In this document: positions 1 through 8,263 of the stretch, piece after piece | Numbering within the stretch: position 1 is the stretch's first letter | Layout of the letters: the number at the start of each line of letters is the position of its first letter | Assembly: GCF_031760065.1 (NCBI RefSeq) | Contig: NZ_CP134500.1 | Coordinates: 7,130,001-7,194,000 of the forward strand | Direction: 5' to 3' | Length of the DNA: 64,000 nt | DNA from: Streptomyces durocortorensis | GTDB lineage: Bacteria; Actinomycetota; Actinomycetes; Streptomycetales; Streptomycetaceae | The notes under the pieces: model-generated | Database searches by the model: none | Told to the model about the DNA's origin: nothing | The model's input: only the letters and a program-made list of their open reading frames with translations | Program-made: the position numbers and the translations under genes

Positions 1-2185
1 TGACCATCACCGAACAGGGGGCGTCCGCCACCAGCGGGCCGACGCTCCCGCCGAACCAGAAGTTGACGGCGGTCAGCCCGGTCGACGGGACCGCGACGCC
101 CTGCTGGTCGTCGGTGTTGGCGAGCACCCGCAGCCAGTCGCTGTCCGCCGCCCGCGCCGCGGTCCGCTGTTCGGTCGCGCCCGGCAGCACCTGGTACACG
201 TAGGCGGCGTCCGTCGGGTTCTGGCCGTGGTCGAACCAGAGGGTGAGGTATTTGCGCGAGACCGGGTCCGTGGAACCCGCGGTGTTGATGTCGCTCCAGC
301 GCCCGGTCCGGTTCTCCCGCAGCGCCTTCACGGTGGCCCCGCCGGGGAAGACGTAGCCGCCGTGTCCGGCGAGATGCGCCCAGGATGTGTTGGTCAGCGT
401 CGCCGACCAGGGGAGGGTTCTCGGTGTGGCCGAACCTCCGACGGTGAAGGGGGCGTTGCCCACCGGCCCCAGGTTGCGGTTGTCGACCGTGCTCTCCACG
501 GCCGAGCCGTCCCGGCCGTGGATGCCCGCGCCCAGGCACACCACGGTGTCGTCGAGGAAGAACCACGACTTCTTCGCCATCAGCGTGCTCGACAGCCCCT
601 TCAGGTACTGCCCCACCGCCGCGCGCTTCTTGTCGGTGACCCCGCCGACCCAGTTCACATCGGGCAGGGACGCGCCCCAGTCACCGCCCGCCCCGTCGGC
701 CAGCGGCTTGCGCGAGACCGTGGTCCCGGGCAGCCGGTAGGGGTCCACAGTGGGCCAGAAAGCGTCGCTGTACTGGCCGTTGGCGAACGTGTCGCCCCAC
801 CAGTAGAGCATCCCCGCCCCGGTGTGCCAGCCGCGCAGATTCTCGCCGTTGCCGGTCTCGTAGTAGGTGATCCGCCTATCGGCCATGCTCAGTGCGGCGG
901 CCCAGCCGGGGCGGCGGTGGGTGGCCCGGGCCATGTCGGGGAAGAGCCGGTGGCCGTCCGGCTCGGGCACCACCGTGAGCGAGGTGTCGTCCAGGACGCT
1001 CTTGATCCGGGCCAGTGAGGTCAGCCCGAGGGATGGGTCGCTCAGCGGCGGGCTGTAGTAGTCGCGCTGCGCCCAGCCCTTGACCAGCCCCCGCCAGCGG
1101 GCGTTCTCGGCGGCCGACGCGCCCCGGCCGAGCAGCACGATCGACGCGAGGACCGGATGGCCGCGCCGGTGGTCGTCGCCCTCGCCGCGGCTGATGGCCC
1201 GGCCCGCGACGGAGTCCATGACAAGACCGTTGTAGAGGAAGGGGGCCCAGGCGTTCTCCACCGCGTCGAACACCACCTGCCGCTGCGGGTCGGTGACCTC
1301 CCACGCGGTCCCCTTGAGGAGTGCGAACAGCAGCCCGAGCCCGCCGAGCATCACCGATCCGTAGCTGCCGGTGTAGGGCACGGTGGTGTGCTGGATGAAC
1401 GAGCCGTCGGCGTAGAGCCCGTCGCCCTTGGTCACCAGCGGGAAGACGGGGGAGAGGGCGTCCCGGGCCAGGGCGATCTTGGCCGAGGTCCCGCCGACGA
1501 CCCCCCGCAGGGCCAGCACCCGGCACAGATCGACCCGGTTGGCCCCGGTGCTCGTCCCGGTGTACGAGGCCACGGTGGAGTCCGGTACGAAGTGGTCCAC
1601 CGCGGCGCAGCAGCGCGCGAGCCGCTCCGGGGTGAGGGCGTCGTACAGCAGCACACACACGTCCAGCAGGGCCTGGGGCGCGCCGATCTGCCAGCTGTAC
1701 CAGTTCCCGTACCGGGTCTGCTGGTCGTTGTACACCTGGCTGTGGAGGTGATCGAGGCCCCTGATCACGGCGTCGCGCAGTCCGGCGTCCCCGGTCAGCC
1801 CGGTGCCCTGCTGGCGGTAGGCCTGCGCCATGGCGCTGAGGCGGAGGAAGCTGTCGGCCATCCGCCCGGAGAAGGCGTACGACTCGGGGTCGGTGTCCGG
1901 GTCCGGGTCGGCGAACACGGCGTCGGGCCACAGCGATCCGTCCGCCGGGGCCATGGTCTCCAGCAACTGCCGGGCCCGCGTACCGAGGTCCGCCAGCCGG
2001 CTCCTGAACGGTTCGGCGGTCGGGCTGAATCCCTCGCCGAGGATCAGTGCGCTCCACGTGGCGCGCAGGGCGGTGTACGGATCGTCGGCGGCGGCGTGGG
2101 GCGCGGGCAGCACCAGCGCGCCGCCGGTGGCAGTAAGTGCCGCGGAGGTGGCCAGAAAGGTACGGCGGGACCAGGCAGAAGTCAT
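1..2185 (-). CDS. Secreted polysaccharide lyase family 8 (hyaluronate lyase-like), 3' end beyond window
   Basis: The 728 visible residues start at ATG 2185, preceded by GGAG. The N-terminus carries a Tat signal (SRRTFL near residue 6, a hydrophobic Ala/Leu stretch, then APHAAA as a likely cleavage region). The alpha/alpha-toroid landmarks of PL8 enzymes are visible: NWYSWQIG, then DGSFIQHTTVPYTGSYG, which holds the His and Tyr used in beta-elimination, and later NSxAGRAISR with the conserved Arg (read as MDSVAGRAISR). PL8 lyases cleave hyaluronan, chondroitin or xanthan outside the cell. The gene is divergent from a sugar-type regulator and an ABC importer, so it probably degrades a uronate- and amino-sugar-containing polymer whose fragments are imported. 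The C-terminal beta domains run off the left edge. Family call is firm; the substrate is inferred. Confidence 0.9.
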   Translation of the reverse strand, partial: MTSAWSRRTFLATSAALTATGGALVLPAPHAAADDPYTALRATWSALILGEGFSPTAEPFRSRLADLGTRARQLLETMAPADGSLWPDAVFADPDPDTDPESYAFSGRMADSFLRLSAMAQAYRQQGTGLTGDAGLRDAVIRGLDHLHSQVYNDQQTRYGNWYSWQIGAPQALLDVCVLLYDALTPERLARCCAAVDHFVPDSTVASYTGTSTGANRVDLCRVLALRGVVGGTSAKIALARDALSPVFPLVTKGDGLYADGSFIQHTTVPYTGSYGSVMLGGLGLLFALLKGTAWEVTDPQRQVVFDAVENAWAPFLYNGLVMDSVAGRAISRGEGDDHRRGHPVLASIVLLGRGASAAENARWRGLVKGWAQRDYYSPPLSDPSLGLTSLARIKSVLDDTSLTVVPEPDGHRLFPDMARATHRRPGWAAALSMADRRITYYETGNGENLRGWHTGAGMLYWWGDTFANGQYSDAFWPTVDPYRLPGTTVSRKPLADGAGGDWGASLPDVNWVGGVTDKKRAAVGQYLKGLSSTLMAKKSWFFLDDTVVCLGAGIHGRDGSAVESTVDNRNLGPVGNAPFTVGGSATPRTLPWSATLTNTSWAHLAGHGGYVFPGGATVKALRENRTGRWSDINTAGSTDPVSRKYLTLWFDHGQNPTDAAYVYQVLPGATEQRTAARAADSDWLRVLANTDDQQGVAVPSTGLTAVNFWFGGSVGPLVADAPCSVMV

Positions 2186-2325
2186 GGGAGGCTCCGGGTC
2201 GCTGACGTGTGTCCGGCGGGAACCGGTGCGCCGAGTGCGGACCTGATCCCGGAATCCGACTGTTCTGAGCGGGCGGCCACTTTCTAGCAGTCACCGGACG
2301 ACTCGCTCAATTACTTTGGCTGAAT

Positions 2326-2340
2326 TGATCGTATCGATCG
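2326..2340. promoter_or_regulatory. Candidate operator, lyase/regulator divergent region
   Basis: TGATCGTATCGATCG lies in the 315-bp divergent region. It matches a second site at 2425-2439 (GGATCGTTTCGAGCG) at 12 of 15 positions and resembles 3720-3734, upstream of the importer, when one is inverted. These are plausible binding sites for the adjacent regulator. Apart from these sites the divergent region holds no gene. Confidence 0.45.
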
Positions 2341-2424
2341 CTTGTGGGGGCGTGTAAAAGCGCGCGGGGCGCGATCAGGTAGTCACCGGTCCCGAACTCG
2401 CCGCATCGAGGCAAATCCGTGCTC

Positions 2425-2439
2425 GGATCGTTTCGAGCG
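2425..2439. promoter_or_regulatory. Candidate operator, second copy
   Basis: GGATCGTTTCGAGCG, 62 bp upstream of the regulator start, shares 12 of 15 positions with the site at 2326. A third partial copy of the core (TGATCGATATGG) follows at 2444. The position fits autoregulation. Confidence 0.35.
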
Positions 2440-2500
2440 GATGTGATCGATATGGTTGTCACAGGTCAGAGCCCAGCCGTCTCCGAGCCCAGGGGGATCC

Positions 2501-3616
2501 ATGCGACTGCACGTCGACCAGCGCCACGAGCGAGTACTGGAGCTCGTCCGCGAGCGCGGCAGTCTGCGCGTCGCGGAACTCGCCGCGGAGCTCGGCATGT
2601 CCGCGGTCACGCTGCGCCGGGACGTCGAGGCACTGTCGGCCCAGGGGCTGGTGGAGCGGCTGCACGGTGCCGTGGTGTGGCCCTCGGGACAGCCCCGGCC
2701 CGCACCCGCCGCCCCCTCCGCCGAAGGGCTGGTGGTGGGCATGGTGGTGCCGACCACCGAGTACTACTACGCGGATGTGGTGCGCGGCGCCCGGGAGACC
2801 GTCGAGGCCGCGGGCGCCCGGTTGACCATCGGGCTCTCCCACTACCTCCCGGACGAGGACGCGGCCCAGACCCGCCGCCTGCTGTCCACGGGAGCCGACG
2901 GGCTGCTGCTCACGCCGAGCTGGGAGCGCGGTTGCCCGGAGCCGGGCGAGGGGCTGTGGGCGGTGGAGCAGGAGACACCGGTGGTGCTGGTGGAGCGCTG
3001 GGCCCCGCTCGGCCATCCGGCGGCAGGCCTGGACCGGGTGCGCTCGGACCATGCCCACGGGGCCGCCGAGGCGGTGGCGCACCTGGCCGGGCTCGGCCAC
3101 CGGGCGATCGCGCTCGCCGTGCAGGACAGTCCCACCGCGCCCCGTCTCAAGGTCGGCTACCGGGCCGCGGTCGAGGCACTGGGACTGAGCCCGGTCCCTG
3201 CCTCACCACTGGAGAACACCCCCTCACGATCGGCGCAGGACCGGTTCGAACGGACGCTGGAGTATCTCTGCGAGGGTGTGGCGAGCGGCCATGTGACCGC
3301 CGCGATCGTGCACAGCGACGCCGACGCGATCGTTCTCATCCCCCGGCTCCAGGCCCGGGGCGTAAGGGTGCCCGAGGACCTCGCGGTGATCGCCTACGAC
3401 GACGAGGTCGCCTCCCTCGCAGACCTGCCGCTCACCGCCGTGGCCCCGGACAAGCGCGCCGTGGGCGCCGCCGCCGCACGGCTCCTGCTGTCCCGCCTCG
3501 GCGCGTCGGACCCGGATGCGCCGGCCGCCCGCACGGCGGGCCCCGGAGCCCGCCGCCACCTCGACATCCTGCCGGCCCTGCGCATCCGGGTCTCGTGCGG
3601 AGCCGCCGCTTCCTGA
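2501..3616 (+). CDS. DeoR-HTH / LacI-type sugar-responsive transcriptional regulator
   Basis: This 371-residue regulator starts at ATG 2501, chosen because AGGGGGA ends four bases upstream; an in-frame ATG at 2456 has no such site. Residues about 5-60 form a DeoR-type winged helix (LRVAELAAELGMSAVTLRRDVEAL), and residues about 75-365 form a LacI/GalR-like periplasmic-binding-protein fold (VVGMVVPTTEYYYADVVRGARE, AIVHSDADAIVLIPRLQARG, VIAYDDEVASLADLPLTAV). Such hybrids sense a sugar and repress catabolic genes. It sits between the divergent lyase and the importer operon, and related 15-bp motifs occur upstream of both, so it probably controls this locus. The inducer cannot be read from the sequence. 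Confidence 0.88.
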   Translation: MRLHVDQRHERVLELVRERGSLRVAELAAELGMSAVTLRRDVEALSAQGLVERLHGAVVWPSGQPRPAPAAPSAEGLVVGMVVPTTEYYYADVVRGARETVEAAGARLTIGLSHYLPDEDAAQTRRLLSTGADGLLLTPSWERGCPEPGEGLWAVEQETPVVLVERWAPLGHPAAGLDRVRSDHAHGAAEAVAHLAGLGHRAIALAVQDSPTAPRLKVGYRAAVEALGLSPVPASPLENTPSRSAQDRFERTLEYLCEGVASGHVTAAIVHSDADAIVLIPRLQARGVRVPEDLAVIAYDDEVASLADLPLTAVAPDKRAVGAAAARLLLSRLGASDPDAPAARTAGPGARRHLDILPALRIRVSCGAAAS

Positions 3617-3719
3617 CCGGGCGTCAGTCCAGGATGCCGAGAGGGATGACGGTGCGGAGCTCGGAGCCCTGCGGTGAGGTGATGTCGACGGGCAGCGGGG
3701 CCGCGCCCCACCGCATGCG

Positions 3720-3734
3720 TGATCGATTCGATTG
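3720..3734. promoter_or_regulatory. Candidate operator upstream of ABC importer operon
   Basis: TGATCGATTCGATTG lies about 100 bp upstream of the binding-protein start. Its reverse complement shares the core ATCGAATCGATC with ATCGTATCGATC at 2328-2339. A TTGACG box at 3751-3756, followed at suitable distance by the A-rich stretch 3773-3779, may be the promoter that this site overlooks. Confidence 0.4.
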
Positions 3735-3832
3735 AATTGGTCATTTGCTCTTGACGGTGATCGGTTCTGCGCAAAATGATGTGTGGCGTTCGCCTCATCT
3801 CCCGCAGTCCGAGGTCTCGTAGGAGTCGGCCC

Positions 3833-5137
3833 ATGCCCCGTAACGTCCGTACGTCCCGCATCGCCCTCGCGGCGTCCGCCGCTTCCCTGACCCTGCTCGT
3901 CACCGCCTGCGGCGGCTCGGGCTCGGACTCCTCGGCCCCCGGCGACGGCGAGCCCGTCACCCTCACCTTCTGGTCGGCCACCGCGGGCGCCAAGGAGACG
4001 GCCGACGCGTTCAACAAGGCGCACACCGGCATCAAGGTGAGGTTCTCACTGGTCCCGGCGGGCCCTGAGGGCGTCACCAAGCTGTCCAACGCGGTCAAGG
4101 GCGGCAACGCCCCCGACGTGGCCACCATGGACTACTCCGCCCTGCCCGAGTACGCCAGCGAGGGCAACCTGGAAGACCTCACCGCCGGCTCCGGCGACCT
4201 GGTGAAGAAGGAGTTCCCCGAGGCGGTCCAGTCCCTGGTCAACCTCGGCGGCTCCACCTGGGCGGTGCCCTTCGACGTCACGCCCATCCAGCTCTTCTAC
4301 CGCAAGGACCTGTTCGAGAAGTACGGGGTCGACGTGCCGGAGACCTGGGCGGAGTACCGTACGGCCGCCAAGAAGGTCCACCGAGGCGACCCGGACATCA
4401 CCATCACCAACTTCGGCGGCGGCGACCCCGCCCTGCTCTCCGGCCTGGCCTGGCAGGCGGGTGCCCGGTGGTACGGCACCGAGGGCGACGCCTGGAAGGT
4501 GAACATCGACGACCCGGCCTCCCGGAAGGTCGCCGCCTACTGGGACGACCTCCTCGCGGACGGCCTGGCGTCCAGGACCCCGCTGTGGGGCGAGGGCGAG
4601 ACCAAGGAGCGTGCCACCGGGAAGGTCGCCACCATCATCGGCGCCGCCTGGAGCGCGGGGAACTTCCCCGTCAGCTACCCCGACGCCAAGGGCAAGTGGG
4701 GCATAGCCCCGCTGCCGACCTGGGACGGAAAGCCGAGCACCGGCATGTACGGCGGAACCTCCTACGTCGTGCCCAAAGGCAGCAAGCACACCGAGGCCGC
4801 CGCCGAGTTCATCAAATGGGTCACGACCGACCCCGAGGCCATGACGGCCCGCCTCAGCTCGCTGAAGACCCCCAGCAGCGCCCTGCCCGCCAACGAGGGC
4901 ATGCGAGCCGCGGCGGCGAAGGAGTTCGACAACTCCTACTTCGGGGACCAGGACGTGTACGCGCTGGCGGGTGAGGCCGCCGAGACCATCGTGCCCGGCT
5001 GGACCTGGGGCCCGGTGCAGCAGCAGGTCACCTCGGCGCAGCTGGCCGCGGGCGGCGACCACACCAGGATGCTGAGCACCGGACAGGCGAAGGGCGAGAA
5101 GGCGGTCACCGACCGCGGCCTGAAGCTGGCCCAGTAG
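3833..5137 (+). CDS. ABC sugar transporter, substrate-binding lipoprotein
   Basis: This is a 434-residue extracellular solute-binding protein (family 1, MalE-like). ATG 3833 is chosen because AGGAG lies at 3821-3825; an upstream in-frame ATG at 3776 lacks a ribosome site and would bury the signal peptide. Residues 1-26 form a lipoprotein signal ending in the lipobox LVTAC, with Cys26 the lipidated residue. The mature part shows the family pattern (VTLTFWSATAG, a PDVATMDYSALPEYAS segment, the WAVPFDVTPIQLFYRKDLFEKYG core and GGTSYVVPKGSKHTEAAAEFIKW). It captures a sugar or oligosaccharide for the two permeases that follow. No ATPase gene is present; Streptomyces importers of this type usually share MsiK. 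Confidence 0.93.
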   Translation: MPRNVRTSRIALAASAASLTLLVTACGGSGSDSSAPGDGEPVTLTFWSATAGAKETADAFNKAHTGIKVRFSLVPAGPEGVTKLSNAVKGGNAPDVATMDYSALPEYASEGNLEDLTAGSGDLVKKEFPEAVQSLVNLGGSTWAVPFDVTPIQLFYRKDLFEKYGVDVPETWAEYRTAAKKVHRGDPDITITNFGGGDPALLSGLAWQAGARWYGTEGDAWKVNIDDPASRKVAAYWDDLLADGLASRTPLWGEGETKERATGKVATIIGAAWSAGNFPVSYPDAKGKWGIAPLPTWDGKPSTGMYGGTSYVVPKGSKHTEAAAEFIKWVTTDPEAMTARLSSLKTPSSALPANEGMRAAAAKEFDNSYFGDQDVYALAGEAAETIVPGWTWGPVQQQVTSAQLAAGGDHTRMLSTGQAKGEKAVTDRGLKLAQ

Positions 5138-5147
5138 CCGCGCGCCC

Positions 5148-5172
5148 GGCCCGGGACGCAGCGTCCCGGGCC
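5148..5172 (+). terminator. GC-rich hairpin between binding-protein and permease genes
   Basis: GGCCCGGGAC pairs with GTCCCGGGCC around a GCAGC loop, 10 bp downstream of the binding-protein stop. No U-tract follows, so it is more likely a partial terminator or RNA-stabilising hairpin. It would raise binding-protein expression over the permeases, as is common in binding-protein operons. Confidence 0.6.
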
Positions 5173-5256
5173 CGCCGACGCCCTCAGGACGGCCAACGCA
5201 CCGAGGCCCGACCTCCAGCCGTCCCCCTCCCTCCCGACCCGCCGAAGGAGCAACAG

Positions 5257-6249
5257 GTGGCAGCCCCACTCGCCCGGCCGGCCAAGACCCCGCCGCCCCG
5301 GCCCGCACCGCCGGCGGCCGCCACCGCCGGACCGGGAAGGCCCGGCGCCCCGGGCGGCCCCGGCACCCGCAGCGGACAGCGCAGGGCCGTGGCGCTCTTC
5401 ACCGTGCCGTTCTTCGCCCTCTTCCTTGGCGTCACCGTCCTGCCGTTGCTCTACGCGGGGTGGATGAGCCTCTTCCGGGAGGAGTCCTCCGGCCTCGGAT
5501 TCGGCGGAACCGAGCGCGTCTTCGCCGGGTTCGGCAACTTCACCGAAGCCCTCGGGGACGAGGCGTTCCTCCGTTCGTTCGGGAACATCGCGCTCTACTG
5601 CGTGCTGTACATCCCCGCCATGGTCGGCGGTGCGCTCATCCTCGCCCTGCTCGTCGACTCGACCCTGGCCCGCGCCCGGCGCTTCTTCCAGATCGCCTAC
5701 TTCCTGCCGCACGCCGTGCCCGGCCTGATCGCCTCGCTGATCTGGCTCTACCTCTACACCCCGGGCCTCAGCCCGGTCACCGACGCCCTCGACGCGTTCG
5801 GTGCGAGCTGGAACTTCTTCGGCGAGGACGAGGCGATCCTCTCGGTCGTCAACATCTCCGCCTGGCAGTGGACCGGCTACAACATGATCATCTTCTACGC
5901 GGGTCTCCAGGCCGTTCCCCGCGAAGTGCTGGAAGCCGCCACCGTCGACGGAGCCGGAGCCCTGCGCACCGCCCTCCAGGTCAAGATCCCGATGATCCGG
6001 CCGACCGTCGTCCTGACCCTGCTCTTCACCTGCGTCGGCGCCATCCAGCTCTTCGACGCCCCCAAACTCGTACAACTGCGGGCCAACACCATGGGCGAGG
6101 ACTGGTCACCGACCATGTTCATCTACACCGCCGCCTTCAAGGGCCATGACTACGGCCTGGCCGCCGCGAGCTCGCTGCTGCTCGCCCTCGTCGCGGGCCT
6201 GCTGTCCTTCGTCGTCACCAAGCTCGGCAACCGGTGGAAGGCCTCATGA
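5257..6249 (+). CDS. ABC sugar transporter permease (MalF type)
   Basis: This 330-residue inner-membrane permease starts at GTG 5257, six bases after AAGGAG. The first 40 residues are a Pro/Ala/Gly-rich cytoplasmic tail; about six hydrophobic segments follow (first: VALFTVPFFALFLGVTVLP). The cytoplasmic coupling loop with the EAA motif is clear near residue 225-250 (VLEAATVDGAGALRTALQVKIPMIRP), the contact for the ATPase. It pairs with the next permease, whose ATG overlaps this stop (ATGA), so the two are translationally coupled. The protein forms half of the import channel for the sugar bound by the upstream lipoprotein. Confidence 0.93.
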   Translation: MAAPLARPAKTPPPRPAPPAAATAGPGRPGAPGGPGTRSGQRRAVALFTVPFFALFLGVTVLPLLYAGWMSLFREESSGLGFGGTERVFAGFGNFTEALGDEAFLRSFGNIALYCVLYIPAMVGGALILALLVDSTLARARRFFQIAYFLPHAVPGLIASLIWLYLYTPGLSPVTDALDAFGASWNFFGEDEAILSVVNISAWQWTGYNMIIFYAGLQAVPREVLEAATVDGAGALRTALQVKIPMIRPTVVLTLLFTCVGAIQLFDAPKLVQLRANTMGEDWSPTMFIYTAAFKGHDYGLAAASSLLLALVAGLLSFVVTKLGNRWKAS

Positions 6250-7193
6250 GCACCCAGACAGCCACCCCCGATGCCCCGTCCGACCCCACCCGGAGAACCC
6301 GGCGCGCCCGGACCGCCCGCCGCACCGCGCCACGGCCGCCCGCCCGCGGAGGCCGCACCGGAAGCCTCACCTCCCGGGTCGTGGTGAACACGGTTCTCGC
6401 CGTCGTCGCCGTCTACACCCTGATGCCGCTGACCTGGCTGCTCATCGCCTCCACCAAGAGCTACCGGGACCTGTTCGCGACCAACCCGTTCAGCCTGGGC
6501 GACTTCGCCCTGCTGTCCAACCTGGAGGCCCTCTTCGCCCACAACGACGGGGTGTTCGTCCGCTGGCTGCTCAACAGCCTCCTCTACACCGTCGTCGCCT
6601 CCGGGCTCTCCACCCTGATCTCGGTCGCCTGCGGCTATGCCTTCGACAAGTACGCCTTCCGGGGCCGGGAGAAGCTCTTCGGTGTCGTCCTCGTCGGCGT
6701 TCTCATCCCCTCGACCGTCGTCCAGCTCCCGCTGTACCTGATGGCCTCCGAACTCGGCCTCGTCAACACCTACTGGGCCGTCCTGATCCCCAGCCTCGTC
6801 AACCCGTTCGGCGTCTACCTGGCCCGCGTCTTCTCCGAGGGGTACGTCCCCGACGAGGTCCTGGAAGCGGCCCGGGTCGACGGGGCGGGGGAGGTGCGGA
6901 CCTTCGTGAAGGTCTCCCTGCCGATGCTGGCGCCCGGCTTCGTGACCATCTTCCTGTTCTCGTTCACCGCAGGCTGGAACAACTTCTACGGCGCGCTCAT
7001 GATGCTCAACGACGACCGGCTCTACCCCGTCAACCTGGGCCTGTTCATGTGGAACCAGAACGTCTACCAGCAGCCCGAGCTGTACCCGCTGGTGATCATC
7101 GGGTCGCTCGTCGCCGTCGTCCCCCTGATCGTCGCCTTCCTCTGCCTCCAGCGCTTCTGGCGCTCGGGCCTCACCGCAGGAGCCGTCAAGTGA
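6246..7193 (+). CDS. ABC sugar transporter permease (MalG type)
   Basis: This 315-residue permease starts at ATG 6246 in an ATGA overlap with the preceding permease; a GTG four codons upstream is less likely. An Arg/Pro-rich N-terminal tail precedes about six membrane segments (first: VVVNTVLAVVAVYTLMPLTWLLI). The EAA loop reads VLEAARVDGAGEVRTFVKVSLPMLAP near residue 200-225. MalG-type members carry the C-terminal segment that inserts into the channel. Its stop overlaps the GTG of the following dehydrogenase, extending the coupled operon. Confidence 0.93.
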   Translation: MSTQTATPDAPSDPTRRTRRARTARRTAPRPPARGGRTGSLTSRVVVNTVLAVVAVYTLMPLTWLLIASTKSYRDLFATNPFSLGDFALLSNLEALFAHNDGVFVRWLLNSLLYTVVASGLSTLISVACGYAFDKYAFRGREKLFGVVLVGVLIPSTVVQLPLYLMASELGLVNTYWAVLIPSLVNPFGVYLARVFSEGYVPDEVLEAARVDGAGEVRTFVKVSLPMLAPGFVTIFLFSFTAGWNNFYGALMMLNDDRLYPVNLGLFMWNQNVYQQPELYPLVIIGSLVAVVPLIVAFLCLQRFWRSGLTAGAVK

Positions 7194-8227
7194 GCCACCC
7201 CGCCCCGTCCCGGCGGCCCCGCCCGCGCACTGTCCTGGCGATGAGCGGCGAGACCCGCGCGGCGGTCCTGGCCCCCGGGGCGCTGGACCGGATAGCCCGG
7301 ATCGCCGACCTCGACCCCGGACTCCTCGTCACCGACTTCGACGCCGACGACCCGGCCCAGCGCGCCGGACTGCGCGACGCGGAGGTCCTGTTCACCGGGT
7401 GGGGCTGCCCGCCCCTGGGCCCCGCCGCCCTGAGCGCCATGCCCCGCCTGCGGGCCGTGATCCACGCCGCGGGCTCCGTCAAGCACCACATCACCCAGGA
7501 CGTCTGGGACCGCGGCATCACCGTCAGCACCGCCGCGACCGCCAACGCCCTCCCCGTCGCCGAATACACCGTCGCGGCGATCCTCCTCTCCAACAAGCAC
7601 GTCCTGCACAGCGCCCGCCTCTACCGCGAGGAACGCTCCCGCGTGAACCTCCTCACCCGGTTCCCGGCCATCGGCAACTACCGCCGCACCGTCGGCGTCG
7701 TCGGCGCCTCCCGCATCGGCCGCCGCGTCGTGGAACTGCTCCGCCCCCACGACCTGCGCGTCCTGGTCCACGACCCCTACCTCGACGAGGGCGAAGCCCG
7801 CGCCCTCGGCGTCGAGCGGACCGGCCTGGACGCCCTGGTCTCCCTCAGCGACGTCGTCAGCATCCACGCCCCCGAACTCCCTTCGACCCGGCACCTGTTC
7901 GACGCCCCGCGCCTCGCGCTGATGCGGGACGGGGCGACGCTCGTCAACACCGCACGCGGCTCGCTGGTCGACACGGAAGCACTGGTGAAGGAGCTGGCCG
8001 CCGGACGCCTCAACGCGGTGCTCGACCACACGGAACCGGAGGTCCTGCCTCCGGACTCGCCCCTCTACGACCTGCCGAACGTGCTGCTCACCCCGCACAT
8101 CGCGGGTTCCCAGGGCGGCGAGCTCCACCGGCTCGCGGACGCCGCGGTCGACGAGCTCGAACGGTACGCCCACGGCCTGCCGTTCGCCCACGGGGTGGAC
8201 CCGAGCACCCTGCACCAGCAGGCCTGA
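7190..8227 (+). CDS. D-isomer-specific 2-hydroxyacid dehydrogenase family protein
   Basis: This 345-residue NAD(P)-dependent oxidoreductase starts at GTG 7190, overlapping the permease stop (GTGA) with AGGAG at 7178-7182. The Rossmann motif reads VGVVGASRIGRRVVELL near residue 165. The catalytic Arg lies in NTARGSLVDTEAL, the Glu in HTEPEVLPPDSPLY, and the His in TPHIAGSQGGE, in the usual order. Such enzymes interconvert 2-keto and 2-hydroxy acids. Membership of the importer operon suggests it handles a sugar-derived acid such as a uronate breakdown product, but the substrate is not readable. All catalytic residues are present. Confidence 0.88.
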   Translation: MSHPAPSRRPRPRTVLAMSGETRAAVLAPGALDRIARIADLDPGLLVTDFDADDPAQRAGLRDAEVLFTGWGCPPLGPAALSAMPRLRAVIHAAGSVKHHITQDVWDRGITVSTAATANALPVAEYTVAAILLSNKHVLHSARLYREERSRVNLLTRFPAIGNYRRTVGVVGASRIGRRVVELLRPHDLRVLVHDPYLDEGEARALGVERTGLDALVSLSDVVSIHAPELPSTRHLFDAPRLALMRDGATLVNTARGSLVDTEALVKELAAGRLNAVLDHTEPEVLPPDSPLYDLPNVLLTPHIAGSQGGELHRLADAAVDELERYAHGLPFAHGVDPSTLHQQA

Positions 8228-8263
8228 CCCGTATCCGTACACCTGGAGCCGTGGGAGACCGCC

